From: Daphnia carinata
Lineage: Eukaryota > Arthropoda > Branchiopoda > Diplostraca > Daphniidae
NCBI RefSeq assembly: GCF_022539665.2
Contig: NC_081340.1
Location: forward strand, 8,059,357 to 8,123,356
DNA length: 64,000 bases
Reading direction: 5' to 3'
The translations under genes and the position numbers were made by a program. This document shows, in pieces, positions 11,601-25,200 of the stretch (position 1 is its first letter; every line of letters starts with the position of its first letter). The notes beneath the pieces are model-generated. The model did not search any database. It was not told where the DNA came from and saw only the letters and a list, made by a program, of their open reading frames with translations.

Positions 11601-13618
11601 TGGCCGTCAATCCGACGGGTCAAAGTACCACCCAGACGTCCGTCGACGTCAAACGATACAAACCCAAACTGGCCAGCATCGACGAAGGTTTGCCGGCCGC
11701 GGTGACGGCCGTGCAGGGCCAACCGTTGAAACTCAGTGGCAAAGTGAGCGGCCATCCTAAACCAGAGGTCAAATGGCTCAAGGACGGCCGTCTCATCCAC
11801 CCGGGCAATGCAAACATGTCCCACCTGGCCGATGGCACCGTCTCCTTGGAAATCAAGTCGGCCAGGTCGGCCGACGCCGGCCGATACACGCTGTCCGTCC
11901 TGAACGAGTTGGGAGAGAACGAAAGCGACACGGTGGTAGAGATCGAGGCCCTTCCGGTGGAACCGCCGCCACCGCCCGTGCCCAGTGACAACATGAACGA
12001 CCCGCTCATCCTCGATTTTTTCAAGCGCATCAAAACGGATTTGGAATCGGTGGAAAACGATCCGTACATCAGGGAGACGCTGGAAGCGGCCGAAGCGTTG
12101 GCGCAGACCGGCGGAAGACTCGATTTGGCCAAGACCATCCGCACGTTGCTGGACATTCTGAAAAATACGGAACGCGATCCCGAAGTGGTAGACCTCATTT
12201 TCGGCATCCTGCGCTCCAAGCAAAGTAAGAAGCCGCCCAGTGGACTCGACTCGTCCGCGTTGCACGGATTGCTGGGCAGAGCCTTGACCAACAAGTTGGG
12301 ATGGGCCAAGTCACCGGCTGGCACTGAAGTCTCAGGTTCCCCTCCAACGAGACCGGCCGATCTCAGAGGCTTGGACGGTCCACACGCCAATCAGAACGGA
12401 TCGAAATCGCCCATCGACGAGAGCAAATTAGTAGACAAATGGCAATACTTGAACGGACCTGTTGAGAACAACAACAACAACAACAACAGCGGTGCTGGTC
12501 GATTACGTAAAATCTCAGCCGAGAGGCGTCATCCTCGTCGGGTGACGTCACGTAGCTCTTCGTTCGCTCGCAACATGGACCTGTCGGAAGAGGCTAGTGA
12601 CGATCCAGACATAGACGAGTCAGGATTGGGCGTCAACGCTACGCCCAGGGTCTTTGATCCCAGCAACCCGATCCCGGTGGTCATCACCAGCGCCAAAGAC
12701 ATTTCGCGCGACGTCATCGACACTTTGCGCTACTCGCGCGACGAGGCCAAAAAGGAATTTTACACCCAAAAGATCCTCGAAGCCGTCGGATTGCCCTATT
12801 CAGGTCCTCGCTCGTCCAGCAATGAATCAGAGGACGGATGGAAATCCACCCCAGCCTCTCGCAAATCCAGCAATAATCCATCGCGCAAAACGTCTCAGAA
12901 TTCTCCGGCCTCGGCTTGCATCATCTTGAAGGATTTCTTGCAGACGATTGTGCCGGCCGAAGCGGCGCACAACGTCCTCATCGGCCAGATTGATTACATG
13001 ATCATCGACGACGAAGGCGTGCGCTACTTTGAATCGGCGCACGGATTCGCTAGTCGCCGCAACAGCCGCTACGACATCCGCCTAGCGGCCCAAGAAACGC
13101 TGAAGGCCAACCGGTCCCGCAGTGGAAGCGTCGAACCGACGAACAACGCCATTAACGAGGAAACAGCGGCTGCTCAGGGCCCTTGGCCCTGGGCAGATGT
13201 TGGGCCTCGTTCCCGACGCGCCAGCATCGACGAATTCCGCAAAAGGCTGCTGGAACAGGACGCCAGCATCTCGAACAAAACGCGTCGCAGTTCGAGTCGA
13301 GAGCGTCCTCCTTCCGGCAGCTTCCATTCGATTCATCAGCCGCACGGAAGACACTCTGTGGCCGCTTTCCCTCTCAGCCGCAATAGCAGCAGTGGCTACG
13401 TCTCGCCCATGGCGTCGGCCAGGAGCCGTCGAGGTAGCTTAGCCGAGGATTATTGCGCCCTGTACGGATTGAACGCCGCTGGAGCCGCCAACGCGGCTCT
13501 CATGCGTAAGCGCAAAGTAGGAACGGCCGGATCGATGGACGGAGTGGCCAGTAGCATTAGCAGCAGCACCGCTCGATCCAAGCGATTTAGTCAAGCATCT
13601 TTCGATGAATCTTACTGA
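2663..13618 (+). CDS. giant muscle protein: F-V-P-G-Q repeats plus 20 Ig domains (obscurin/titin-like)
   Basis: There are two coding exons, 2663-5192 and 5298-13618, joined in phase 1, giving 3616 aa. Residues 1-465 form a unique region with a Pro-rich start. Residues about 466-945 hold roughly 30 short repeats around [K/R/Q]-F-[V/I/L]-P-G-[Q/K]. Residues about 1060-3060 are 20 Ig (I-set type) domains of about 100 aa with the usual V-K-W-[Y/F]-K-D and D-[S/G]-G-x-Y motifs. The last 550 aa contain a helical stretch and many R-R-x-S / R-K-S motifs that could be kinase sites. Arrays of this kind are sarcomeric scaffolds or springs. No transmembrane segment or signal peptide is seen. The start is the first ATG after a frame-closed leader. 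The TGA at 13616-13618 is followed by no obvious AATAAA, so a fusion isoform with the downstream obscurin unit remains possible. Confidence 0.85.
4059..5600 (+). repeat. about 30 tandem F-V-P-G-Q repeats (protein-level)
   Basis: The units run from 4059 to the exon end at 5192 and resume in the next exon (5298 to about 5600). Each unit is 10-16 residues: an aromatic-hydrophobic core F-x-P-G or F-x-A-G, then Q/K/R/E, a short hydrophobic pair, an acidic or polar stretch and often G-P before the next unit. The regular spacing suggests a beta-solenoid or an extensible strand, which is inference. The intron at 5193-5297 interrupts one unit at the P-G step. I do not recognise the repeat as a named family. 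Confidence 0.8.
5950..11955 (+). repeat. 20 tandem Ig-domain repeats with a four/five-domain super-repeat
   Basis: Twenty Ig domains, each about 300 nt, lie in one intronless exon. By their first strand they fall into classes: (a) L-P-V-E-T-K-V-M, (b) L-P-A-K-x-x-x-F/Y-Q-G-Q, and (c-e) S-S-x-x-A-Y-H-G-E-P. The class order is a a' b c d / a b c d e / a b c d e / a a' b c e. This shows that blocks of four to five domains were duplicated together after the initial tandem expansion. Nucleotide identity between equivalent domains is locally near-complete, for example around 6895 and 8101. Confidence 0.85.
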
Positions 13619-16218
13619 TTTGAAATGACGACTACCACCCACACCCCCCCCCCCCAGGCCCTTTTGTTGTTGAGCCGTTTCGGCCTTTGTCGTTTTCGTC
13701 CTCGTTTTGTTGTCGATTTGAAAACATGTTGGGATGCGAAAAGAGGCTGAGAAGTGGGCAATCACGAGAGAAAGTTATCGCTCTCTCCTATGTTGATTTG
13801 AGCTGTGTTCGGCCTGTTGTCGATTGCCTTGTTCTAAATTTAGTTGTGTGTCCTCCTCCGTAAAAGATAATTGGGGTGATGAAAAGGAAATGATTGGAGG
13901 CAACGATGATAGTCCTTCATTTGTAATGATCTTCTTCAACGATGATTCGTGATGGTGATGTAGAGTGTGGTATTCTTTCAGTTTTCAATAGTGTGTCTTG
14001 AAACAGAATCCAGTCCCTCAAAAGTCCCTTCTTCAATGCAATCGAAACTTTGTAGTGATACTATTTTTTTTTTTTTTTTTTTTTTTGGTGCTGGTGGATC
14101 CACGGTGTTTGTTGTGTATAATATTGTATACCACACCGCCACCCACACAATTGGTCAACATCCCTATCATCCTCCCTGCTTGATCGTGTAAATATAATCG
14201 ACACGTTTTAACTGAAATCAACTTAAGAAGCCAAGTGCTTTTCTTTTTGCCCCTCTTACATGTTTGTAATTCCGAAATTGGCATCACGTTGGAATCCGTT
14301 TGAAAGCAGGTAACATGGCGGCTTTGGCTCGGACGTCGTGCATACGTTCCCACCGAATTTAAGACGGTTTTAATTTAGACGTAGTTCAGGTGACGACAAG
14401 TTGCGTTGGGGAACACGACAAATTCTCTTGTCGAAGGACGACGTTATCTTGCATATCTTAAACGTCTCAAACTGTCTGCGTTGCTTGAAGACCATCGCGT
14501 CATCGCCCGACATCAACGGGCAGTACTCGTAGAACATTCTGCAAAATGGACTAACTATTTGGACGCCGGCCATCAGGCACCCACATGGCAACGCTGTCGT
14601 ATCCCTTATTATTAAGATGTTACTAAGACAGCTAGATCAGCTGTCTCGGCTGTCATTTATGGCCACATTTTCATCGATTCGTTACCTGACTGTTGCATTT
14701 TATTTCTATGCAAGTTGGCCGAGATCTACGCCACTCTACAAGAACAGTTCACGGGAAGTAGCAGCTGCATTTCTCAGTCGACAACTACCCAATACGTCTC
14801 CAGGTACTGTGTACTTCTTCCATTTTAAACTTTGTTTTTCCAATTTCTTGGCCAGTTCATGTGGTGTTAGAGTTTGAATTGCTTGGCAAAATGAATTGAC
14901 TTCGAGCCGAGAGAGAGGAATATGCCCGGAATCAACAATCAGCATTAACACAATGTCAGACGTGACGAAATTAGTTAAGCAATAGGGAGTTTCTTTGTAC
15001 TAGAAACAATCGAGGCTTTTTGCTTGTCTTTTCAGTTAAACACGTGAGTCCTACGCCACTAGTACGAGGTCATTCCAGTTTGTGTAGGGAAAAGTTGCAC
15101 TCCTCCCATTATTTTTTTTTTTCTTCATCTTCATTTAGCAGAGGCCGAAGAAGAAAATAACTGTCACAAACGAGTCGAGTCAGCGAAAGTACAACATTTT
15201 CTCTTGGCGAGCTTCGCTGAGTGCCGTTATTGGATTACATTCCCTTCGTGACATTCCGCCGCTTTGCGTATCCATCAACGCCGACATCCTAAATCCCTCC
15301 CAGCACAACTTTCGAGCTAGGACGTATGAGTTTGTATAGGTTTACTTTTCAACTGGGAGAAGGACTTCTGTGTGGTTCGTTTCTTATTTGCCCTGTTGAA
15401 TTATTATTGTTTTGGCACTGAGACAGCCAAACTACAGACACACGAATATAGAGTCGTCTCATTTCGGCCAAACAGCAGCCGAATTCTTTCGGCATTTTTT
15501 AACGAAAAGTCTTTAAAAAAGTTTCAATTCACCAACGGCTTTAACGTTTTCACATAATAAGCTTTGTAATTCAATCAGTCAAATATCGTACACGTTTTGG
15601 ATCGAGTTCCATTTTCTTGTTTTCGTTTCGGAAATTCTAATGGGAGAAGAGGCTTCAAAAATGGGTGGAGTCAAACTCGTCGACATTACCAAGTCGTGGT
15701 AGACTGGCAGGTTCACTTTTGAAATTTGGCTCGTGCTACCGGTGTTTCTCGCCATTGCTCCTTTTCAGAATCAAAATATACAGCTAGTTTAGTTGACTTG
15801 CAAAAGGTATGATCTCTTTTATCATTTCATCAGATTAGTTTTAGTTACTTGCTGGCGAGTTTCAGAAAGCAATCGTTGGTTAGCCACATAGTTTCATTCA
15901 AAGTTCGCAGAAAAAGCATAGAAATCACAGCAGAATATATATTTCCATATTCCACAAATAAAATGTACTAATCAATTCAGAAGACATTGCAATTTGACGG
16001 TTTCTTGGCATTGCATTTCATCAAAGCTGTTGTGTTTTCTAGATCCTTGTTTTCCCTTTGGCTCATTTTCAAAAACATGATTAACAGGATTCAGATCTTT
16101 ATATGCAAATTACTTCCTTGCGAATACTTATAACTACTTAATTTACCAAATGTGATGTAATGATGTTACGGGCTGCAAAGTTAACATTTAATATTCTTCT
16201 TGTTTGTGAATGGTGCAG
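13619..16218. other. gap between unit A and obscurin unit B
   Basis: About 2.6 kb separate the TGA of unit A from the first recognised obscurin exon. I see no supported coding exon and no clear AATAAA. A 22-nt T run lies near 14065-14086. It must contain either the 3' UTR of A plus a promoter and 5' exon(s) for B, or be an intron if the two are spliced together. The acceptor at 16218/16219 needs a donor in phase 2 if translation enters from upstream. Confidence 0.5.
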
Positions 16219-16291
16219 CCACCTGGATTTAGGAATTGGAGAGGATGAAGGATCGACCGCTCTGCTGGACAATAGCGCGGCCAAACACAAG

Positions 16292-19200
16292 ATGGCCGTC
16301 CGGCCGCAACGCAAAAGGCGTTCGGAATCTCGTCAGAGAGAGGGTAATCAGGGAGATGGTGATACATCTTCTGGGGCTGTCTCATCAGAAACCATCGACG
16401 GCCAGAATGATATCCAAACTGGGGGCACCGTGAAGAAAGTCAAACCGTCCACTGACGAAGAGGATCCAGCAACAGCTGATACCAAGCAAAAGGGCTATCG
16501 AAGGACTCGTTCCGGCAAGCATCTGGTCGCTGTTGATCCCGTGGCTAAACGAGAGTAAAATCTTGAATAATATTAACTGATAATGAATATAATTTTGGAT
16601 GACGTTGATTTGTTGTATCGCATAGGGCTGTTGTGAAGGAACTGGTGGAGACAGAGGAGGAATTTGTAACGGACATGGAACACGTAGTCAACGTTTACTA
16701 CCGCCAGATGGATCATCCATCCACACCGAGAAAAGTCAGCGACCAGCGCGATGCCATTTTTGGTCCTTTCAAACAGATTCAAGAATTTCACAAAAGGTTT
16801 GAAAGTTTGATCTATTTCTTTTTCAAATAGTGGCTGATTCATTTTGCCTTTAGCGTTCTCCTGGAAGGCCTTAAGTATTACGCCAATGAACCTCAAAAAT
16901 TGGGCAGGACTTTTCTTCGCTTGGTAATTATGATAAATAGCAACTTATCTTTGAGATAAACTAAATATTTCATTTACTATTAGGAACGAGATTTTGATAA
17001 ACACGCTCAGTATTACGGCGATGAACCGAAATCCCAGGAACTTTTACGTGAAGACAAACACTTGAGGGATTTCTTTGAGGTGAGGCTCTAAATTTTCTCC
17101 TGGTGTTTACAGCCATCATTTATTTTTTGGTGGGTGGGAAAACTAGACTAAAACGGCAGATGTAATTTTATGGGGTTGAGCTATTTCGGACTCTCGATCT
17201 CTCCATTCCTATTCCTAGCTTTCCTTTCAAATGAGATGAACAAGGTGGCGGGCAAGTTTCATCAACCAGCAGCCATGTCGTGTCATGGCTCTTCTCCGTT
17301 TTCACCCTTCCAGCTTGGCCGGGTGCTCGATGCGATCTTCAAATCATTTTTAATCCCCATTTCTCTAGAGAGTTCGGGATGACTCAGATAATGCCAGAAA
17401 TCGTCGGGCAAGATTAAGGATCTTAGGTGTTTTGCCTTGGGCGTCAGGAGAACATCCGTCATTCCGTCCTTGTAACAGTCGATCATTTTCCCCGTCAACT
17501 TAAAGCTCGCTTTTAATTTTTCATGCCTGCCATTAGTGCATTTCATTATTCGTTTCACGGAGCGCCTTCGTTTAAGAGGGTGGCGCAGGGACGGCAAATA
17601 ATCCATCAAAGTAGTTGTCGTGTTTTGCGACGTTCCATCATCAACAATGAAGAGTCGGTGATTCCACTGTCAGTGTACACGAAATCGTAACGAATTTGAC
17701 ACTATTATCATGTGAACATTTTGTAGTTTCTGACGCCCGGAATTCGATTAAATTAGCTTCGCCGTATTTGTAACAGCTTTAGCTGACGGATTGGAGATGT
17801 GCAAATCTTTTAGCTAGGGCCGGACTATATTTAGCTCGTTTGGGGTGAGAAGGGAATCGTCAAACCAATTATGAAAACGAAAAGGATAAGAGCAGTAAGA
17901 AAACCACAAAGGAGGGAAAACGTCGTCGTTTACGTTCGTTACTATTAGGCCCTTTTAGTTGCGCAGGCCGATGATGACAGAAGCCAATGAGCTGGTATCC
18001 CCTTCGTAAGGCCCTATCGCTTCCTTTGCCGTAGGTCTAACGCGATTGACGTCGGCTTGGTTCGTGCCAGTTACAAGAAAACACCGTTAACGCCCATTTA
18101 TTTTGTTTAAAGAGTACACATTGAAAGAGAAATGTACAGCTAGTAGATAATGGGTCAAATGAGGAAGTAGAAAAAGGGCATCGAGCCAGCATATTAGGAA
18201 TCCTCAGTTTATCTCTCAAATTATTGCGGAATGAAAGCCAGAATTCTTTTTTTTCCTTTCGAAAAAGAGTCAAAGACCTCTGGCTGCCAAAACATCAAAC
18301 TGTAGACTTCCTTCTTTTGTTCCCTGCTCACGAGTCCTTGACTTTAGTTTGTTGGCAATCCACAAGAAACGTCACAACGCTGTATCAGCACGTTAAAGCC
18401 ACGTCCAACTAAGAACGTATTTTCTGTAAAAGTTAACGTTGCTGACATCAAGCGATTGCTTTTACTCTTAATCTGAATGATCTCTAACATATTGGCCAGG
18501 TTCCACGTTTTGCGTTTGTCTCCGTGTTTCCCCCCCCCCCTTTTTTTTCTCTCGCTCTTCACGTTTGATTCGTTAGTTTATGGGTTGAAAGTTGTACCAC
18601 GGGGCGGAACACAGAGATATGGTGAGTATGGAAGCCGAAGCGAGAATGAGAAGGAGGTTGAGCGAGTAGGGCGTACGAGTTCGGACAGCCGATGGATCTA
18701 AATTTAGCCGGTGGATCGGTCGACATAAATGGAACACATGCGGCACGTTGCCTGATTTAGACACGACAACGTTGCACCAACAGCAGAGCGACTTGCATAG
18801 ATAGGGAACCGGGGAATTGGAGGACTAGCTCGCAACGCTATACCATCTAGAAAGCGAGCAGTGCGGATATACTGGAACTCGAACTGCACAGGAATCCGGT
18901 TGCAGCAAAAAGACGGTTATTGGCAAATCTCTTGTTGCTGGGTAGGAAATCATTTTTCGATCGCATCATCACCACCTTCTAATGTTTTGGAGCTGTACGC
19001 TTTCATCCCGTTGATTTCCATTTCTCGCCTCCTCCCGTGCCTTCGGATACATCCCTCCTCCATCCATTCAAGCAAGGACTGGCAGGGCAACATTAGTGTG
19101 CCGCTACTATCAGCACCAACTTGGTTGTTTGTAGTGTGCTTTGGGGCGTCCCTGTAAGCGAGTTCTAGTCGTAAGGATTCCAGGTCTCGGTCAGGATCGA

Positions 19201-22200
19201 TTTTCCATTGCCGTCGCGGCTCTCACAAGCCGTTTGCCTTTAAACGAAAACAATAAAGGATCAACATCATAGGGGAGAAGAGCAGTCCAAACAGCCCAGC
19301 AAAGGTCGAAGACCATCAAAAGAAGTGGGTGGCGGTTGTTTCGCGTGAACATCATCAAACAAGTGCTACACGATTTTTCATTTCGTCTGCTACCGCTGCA
19401 CTGGATTAACAGAGTCTTCATCGTTTCGATCTTGTGGATTAACATCAATTGACGGCAGTGATTTTGCTTGTGATCTTGAAATCCAACAGGTACAAATCGT
19501 GCATTTCTGCCCGGAGCATTAAAGCGTGGCTTCAATTAGATGCAGATTTCATCAGATCGTTGCGGAATTGGCATAGGATTTGATTTGGAATTTCAAAACG
19601 CAGGATTGTAGTTTTCTTTTTTTTTTTTTTCAATGCAATACGACAGTCCTTGGAGAAAACGAAAGGGGAAAGAAAAATGGTTATAAAAATGCGATGGGCA
19701 AAGCTGGGTTGAGCTGCCCTACCGTCCAGTATAGCCCTGGACTAAGAATAGCAGAAAGCAGCAAGCATACCATCTGTATATGTATGTATATTCGGCAAAG
19801 GCAGAGATGCGGTCGACCTTATGAATACCGTAACACAAAACAAATTCCGTGAATTTCTTCAACGACAAATCCACCATCAAATTTTGCATTGGGCGAACCC
19901 TGTTAACTTTTTATTGTGGCGTTTTCGTACGCTGGATGGTCCATCCACACAAACTGAGGGAAACAGACGTTCATAGATTGGCAAAGATGTCTTGAGAACC
20001 CTTTCGCTTTCTTGCTGATTCTTTTTCTTTCGTGCGATGACATTACAACAATCCTCTGGCATCATGTGCTATCGTTGTTGCATTTTCAGGACTATGGTCC
20101 CTGAAAATGATAATCCAATCAAAGAAACGAATAGTTAAAATTCTGTAGGTTTAGTTCGGTGGCGAGCTGCAAACGTCTTCCTATTCCCCCTCACCTGGTA
20201 TTCCAATATTTAACTTCTTTCTGTGGCAATCCCTTACCTGCTTTAGTTTCCAAGTTAAAATGGAGCTTTCCCTTAAAATGAGATTCTTTTGTTTTTACCG
20301 TCGGTTTATAGATAAGGTTGCAGTAGATCAAGGACTTGTTCGCAATGCTCAGTGGTGATGAAATTCAATTAATTGTTTATATTTTTCTTTAACAGGAGTA
20401 CAGTCATCGTATTGGCGACAACAAACGACTGAGCGAGTACTTGAAATTGCCTATTCAACGTATCAACGATTTTCAAGTCCTCCTACAGGTAATTTACCAT
20501 TAACCGGTGTGATATCGCATTTTGAATAACAGCCCGATTTCTCTTTTTTATAATCAGGATTTGATTTCGCATTCGCGTGAACTGCGTGAAGACACGAAGG
20601 ATTTGCAAAAGGCGCATGAGTTTATGCTGGCATTGCCACAACGGCTAAGCGACTCGAAATTCATTGAGAATCTATCCGGATACAAGGGCAATATCCATAA
20701 GCTAGGGCGTCTCCTACGACACGTAAGTTTTAAAAAATCTTGTTCTCACCTAGTTGACATTGTGTTTACGACCACGCCTGCCTGATCAGTTAAAAAATAC
20801 GGGATCTAATATAGTTCCCAATGGGTTTAAATGAACAAGACATTTCGTCCGCTTCATCGATATCCTCCAGGTGTGCGTGTTTTTTACGAATGGGCCGTCT
20901 GGCCAACTGGTATTTTTAAAACATATTGCGGAGATTTGCGAAGCTTACGCTTGTAAATGGCCGAGTCAGATTCTATTCGCAGTTGGTTTGTTTATTTATC
21001 CTTTACCGTCGACCGTGAAACTGTGAAGATCCATGACGTCATTTACCTATTCTCCTCCAGCAATGGCCGACCGATGTATCACTTCAGAAACAGCTGCAAT
21101 TCCTTTCGTGTTTCAGTCTATATCTACATTTAGCTCAGTTATTAAATTTTTTTTTGTTTTTGTTGCCATTTCTTTCGAAATAGTTTAGTAAAAGAATGTA
21201 CTGGTCCTTTTTTTTTCTCCATCAATTGATGACTAGTCCGTCCGACTGCTAGAACCACTTGAGAGCGGCGACTGTGTAAGAGTAATGTAACGCGTAGGTC
21301 GGCGATTAGACAAGCAGGTTATTCATAGCCCTTTGACTGTCTTTTCCCTCGACAGCAGCGACGCGTCATGCTCAGCCGAGAGAAGCAGCTGCTCCTATTT
21401 AACTTGTGTCTGTTACCTTTTTGTTTTTGTTTTTTTCCCTTAAGAAAAATGAGTCTGACCACGCCATTTGAGGATTTTCAGTGAGTGGGCGCGTGTGAAA
21501 GACATACGCTCGATAGACTACATGTGATCTGCCATAGTCCGAAAATTGGATTTTCCTTCGCGTTGCATTAGGTCACGTCTAAATTTAGATTGCCGACTAA
21601 GAAAGGAATAGTTAGCAGTAGGTGGGATGAAGAAGATGACTGTTACAGGATGCGAGTCGTTGGCTTTTGGTTTCTCGCCCATCCGTGCCCAGTCAAACCC
21701 AACAATTTTTCAGCACCAAAAACTATTCATTTGTTTCATCTTCGTGTTTTCTTCGACACAGAACATTTTGATATATCAATTAAACGTTGCTCACAAAATT
21801 GGAATTTGCATTCATTTAGAGCTGGTGGACGGTGACAGACAGCCGCGGCCGTGCTAGAGAACGTTACTTGTTTCTCTTTAAAGCCCGCATTTTAGTGACG
21901 AAAGTCAGAAGGGTCACCGACGATCGTAATCTTTTCCTCCTCAAGGATATCATCAGGGTAAGTTTCATTTCTGAATTTTAATTTTGCGTGGCAATCATTG
22001 AATGAGAAATCGTTTCAAATAGTTGCCAGACGTTGAAGTCAAAGTTCGACAAGGCGAAGCAGATTCTTGCAGTTTTGATTTGGTCCATTCGGATCCGCGC
22101 TTTGTCCGCTACCCGCTTAATTTACGTTGCACAGCCGGGCAATCTATTCACGACGATTGGTTACGAGATATTCGCAGCTACGCCGCGCACGCAAGTGAGT

Positions 22201-25200
22201 TCTGTTTTTATCTCGTCTCGTTTGATTATTAGAATTCCGCAATGACCTCCGTTCGTTACGTTTATGTAGTCGCTTTACAAGAACACGTCGAGGACGATTT
22301 GCAAGTGGACGGTCCTGGTGAAACAGACAACGAAGCTGACGATCCTGTTCCAGCTCCTGCGACGCGACCCACTCATTTGCTGAAACCGGTCACGATAGCC
22401 CCGTCTGATTCAGCCGGCCCGCAGGATTCAGCGCAGATCGCCAAAAAGATCAAAGACCTTATTCATCTGAAAGGAATTTCTCCGTCCGCCCCGCAGCCGA
22501 TATCTGTGCAATCGCCTGTAATAGAAAAGGCTTCTCCAGGAGAAGTTGAACTCCATCGTTCAGATTCTTTTGACTCTGTTCAACGAGGAAGCCTTTCCGT
22601 CCGATCAGCGTCACAGGCCTCCTTGTCCGGTAATCAAACCATTTTTGTTTTATGTAGGATTCTAAGACGTCTAACGTTGAATGAGATCATTTTCATTCTA
22701 ACTGCTGGTGATGCTGTTAGCGCAGCAACGATGTTTATTAACGTGGGTTTGACGAGATTAACATTGTTTCGATGTTGTTGGATTAGTTCTCATTTGAATA
22801 ACCCTATCTCACGCTTATTCAAAATAATTCCTTTCCAAAAAGAATATCAATCGTTGGCATCGCTTCGTGAAAGTGATCCGCCAAGCGACGCAAGCGACGC
22901 CACTCTCTTCGCATCGATGGCCGATGGCATAACGGAAATGGCGGCCGAGCCGCTGCCTGGCCGGCCCCGTTTCTCTCGCACCATTCGTGGAAACTTTTGC
23001 GAACGTGAGTACGCCCCTTCTACTGATCAGCTACTGATCGCTTTAGCACTTTGCCTTGATACTATTCATTAACTGATGATCTGTGTTCAAGCCTTTAATA
23101 ATAATGTTCTACCTGACGCGTGAAATTCATTAAGTAATGCTGTTTCTCAAACAGCCGGTGAGAAAGCAACGTTTGACTGCGCTCTCGAGGTTGACGCACC
23201 TGCCCAGGTGACTTGGCTGCGCAACAACCGGCCGCTGGACGACCGTTTCGCCGACCGGATCCAGACTGTTTCCAAGGGTAGGAAACACAGTCTTCAGATG
23301 ATGAACTGTCGACTGGATGACAGCGGCCTCTACACTGTTGTGGCTGCCAACGAAGACGGATCGGCTACGTGCTCGGCTTCTTTAGTCGTTCAAGTTCTGA
23401 CACCAGAGGAGCGCGAAAAAATGGCCCAGCAGAAATGTCCCGTCTTTCTTGTCGTATTGCACGACACGGAACTGATCGAGGGGACCTCTGTTCGTTTCAT
23501 GGTCAAAGTCAAAGGCGATCCCATCCCATCCATCGAATTGTAATTTTAATCTTTTCATTTCGCGTGGCATTTTAATTCATAATTTTACGTTGCTCCATAT
23601 CCAAAAAAACAAGCCGCAAGGATGGCAAGAAAATGGTGGAGTCTGACCGTATCAAAATCATCAGTGAGCAATCGGCCACTGGATTCTTTGAGCTGGTCAT
23701 CCTTCAAGTAACTGAAGCTGATGCCGGCGAGTACACGTGCAAGGCGCTTAATCGTTTTGGAGAGGCTATGTCTACGGCCAAAGTCACCGTTACAAGTGAA
23801 GCACCTTATTTTTCATTCCACAATTTTTTATTTCATCTCAATTCATTTTCAACAGGTGAGAATGCCGTTTTTGATCTTCTGGGCAACCAGGGTTTACTAG
23901 CCCCCGGCGAAAAGCCAGAATTTCAGTGGTACAGGGACGGCGTTGCTTACGATCCCGAGGAAAGGTTCAAAGTCACCTACGAAGACGAAGCTGATACATT
24001 GGCCCTCGTCTTCCAGCACGTCAAGCCGGAAGACGCCGGACTGTACACGTGCGTCGCGGCCACCAGCACCGGCAAGATTTCCTGCAGCGCCGAGCTCACC
24101 GTCCAGGGATCCGTCCACCATCTGCTGAGGGAGCCGGAACCGCCGAGCATCTCCATGGACCTGACGGACACGGAAGTCAGTTGCGGCGGATCCGCCATGC
24201 TGGAACTCAAATTCAAGGGATTCCCCAAACCCAAAATGGTCTGGACCAAAGGCGAGGAGGAGGTCAAGGCCGGCGGCCGTTTCCGTTTCCTCTTTGAGGA
24301 CGAAGAGTCGATCGCCCTCATCATCAAAAGTAAATCAGCTGATGTGGCTATTGTATCATTTGGTTCATCTTCTCAATTAATTCACTGTTCATTAACAGAC
24401 GTTGATCACAGCGATGGTGGACTTTACACGGTGACTGCCACTAATGACCTCGGTCAAGTGACGACAGAAGGCCGGCTGCTTGTCAAAGCACCTCCCAAGT
24501 TCAAGAAGAAGATGCAAGATATGGCTTGCATGACGGATGAACCGTTTAAAATGTCGGTGGAAGTCGAAGGATCACCGTTACCCGAACTCAAGTGGTACAA
24601 GGATGGCCAGATGATTATCGAATCTGAGCGCATCAAAGTGGTGAAAGAGTCGGAAGACACGTTCTCTCTTCTCATAGAGAAAGTCACCATCGAAGACAGC
24701 GGATCCTACTCCGTTGTTGCTTCCAACTCTCTCGGTCAAATGTCCGACTTTTGGCAAATGGTGGCCAACGCCCCGCCAGCCTTCATCAAGCAGTTGCTCA
24801 AAACTTGCGAAGTGGACGAAAGCGAATCCATTACCTTCCAGGTGCAAGTGGAGGGCAATCCCATGCCAGAGGTCAAATGGTTAGTCGTTCTATCTCTTGC
24901 ATAAATTGTTATCGATTTAATCTCCTTTTTCTTCTGGCAGGGTCAAGGATGGCAAAGAGGTGAAAAACGATCGTAATGCCGTCATTATCAAGCAGGAAGG
25001 GAACGTCCATTCCCTAACCGTCAATGGAATCAAGAGAGACGATTCTGGTAGCCATCTTTCATTTTAACGTTCAATTTCAGATGTTTCATTATTGTTGCTA
25101 ACCCAAAGGCAAATATTCGTGCGTCATAACGAACACGCATGGAGCCAAAGAGGACACGTCCGATTTGAAAGTGCGATGCAAACCCGAGATTACTCAATCG

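Noticed and set aside
12221-12230. Donor AAA|GTAAGA at 12225 joining unit A to obscurin exon 16219
   Set aside because: It ends in phase 1, and the acceptor in phase 1 meets an immediate TAG; the reading frame does not continue.
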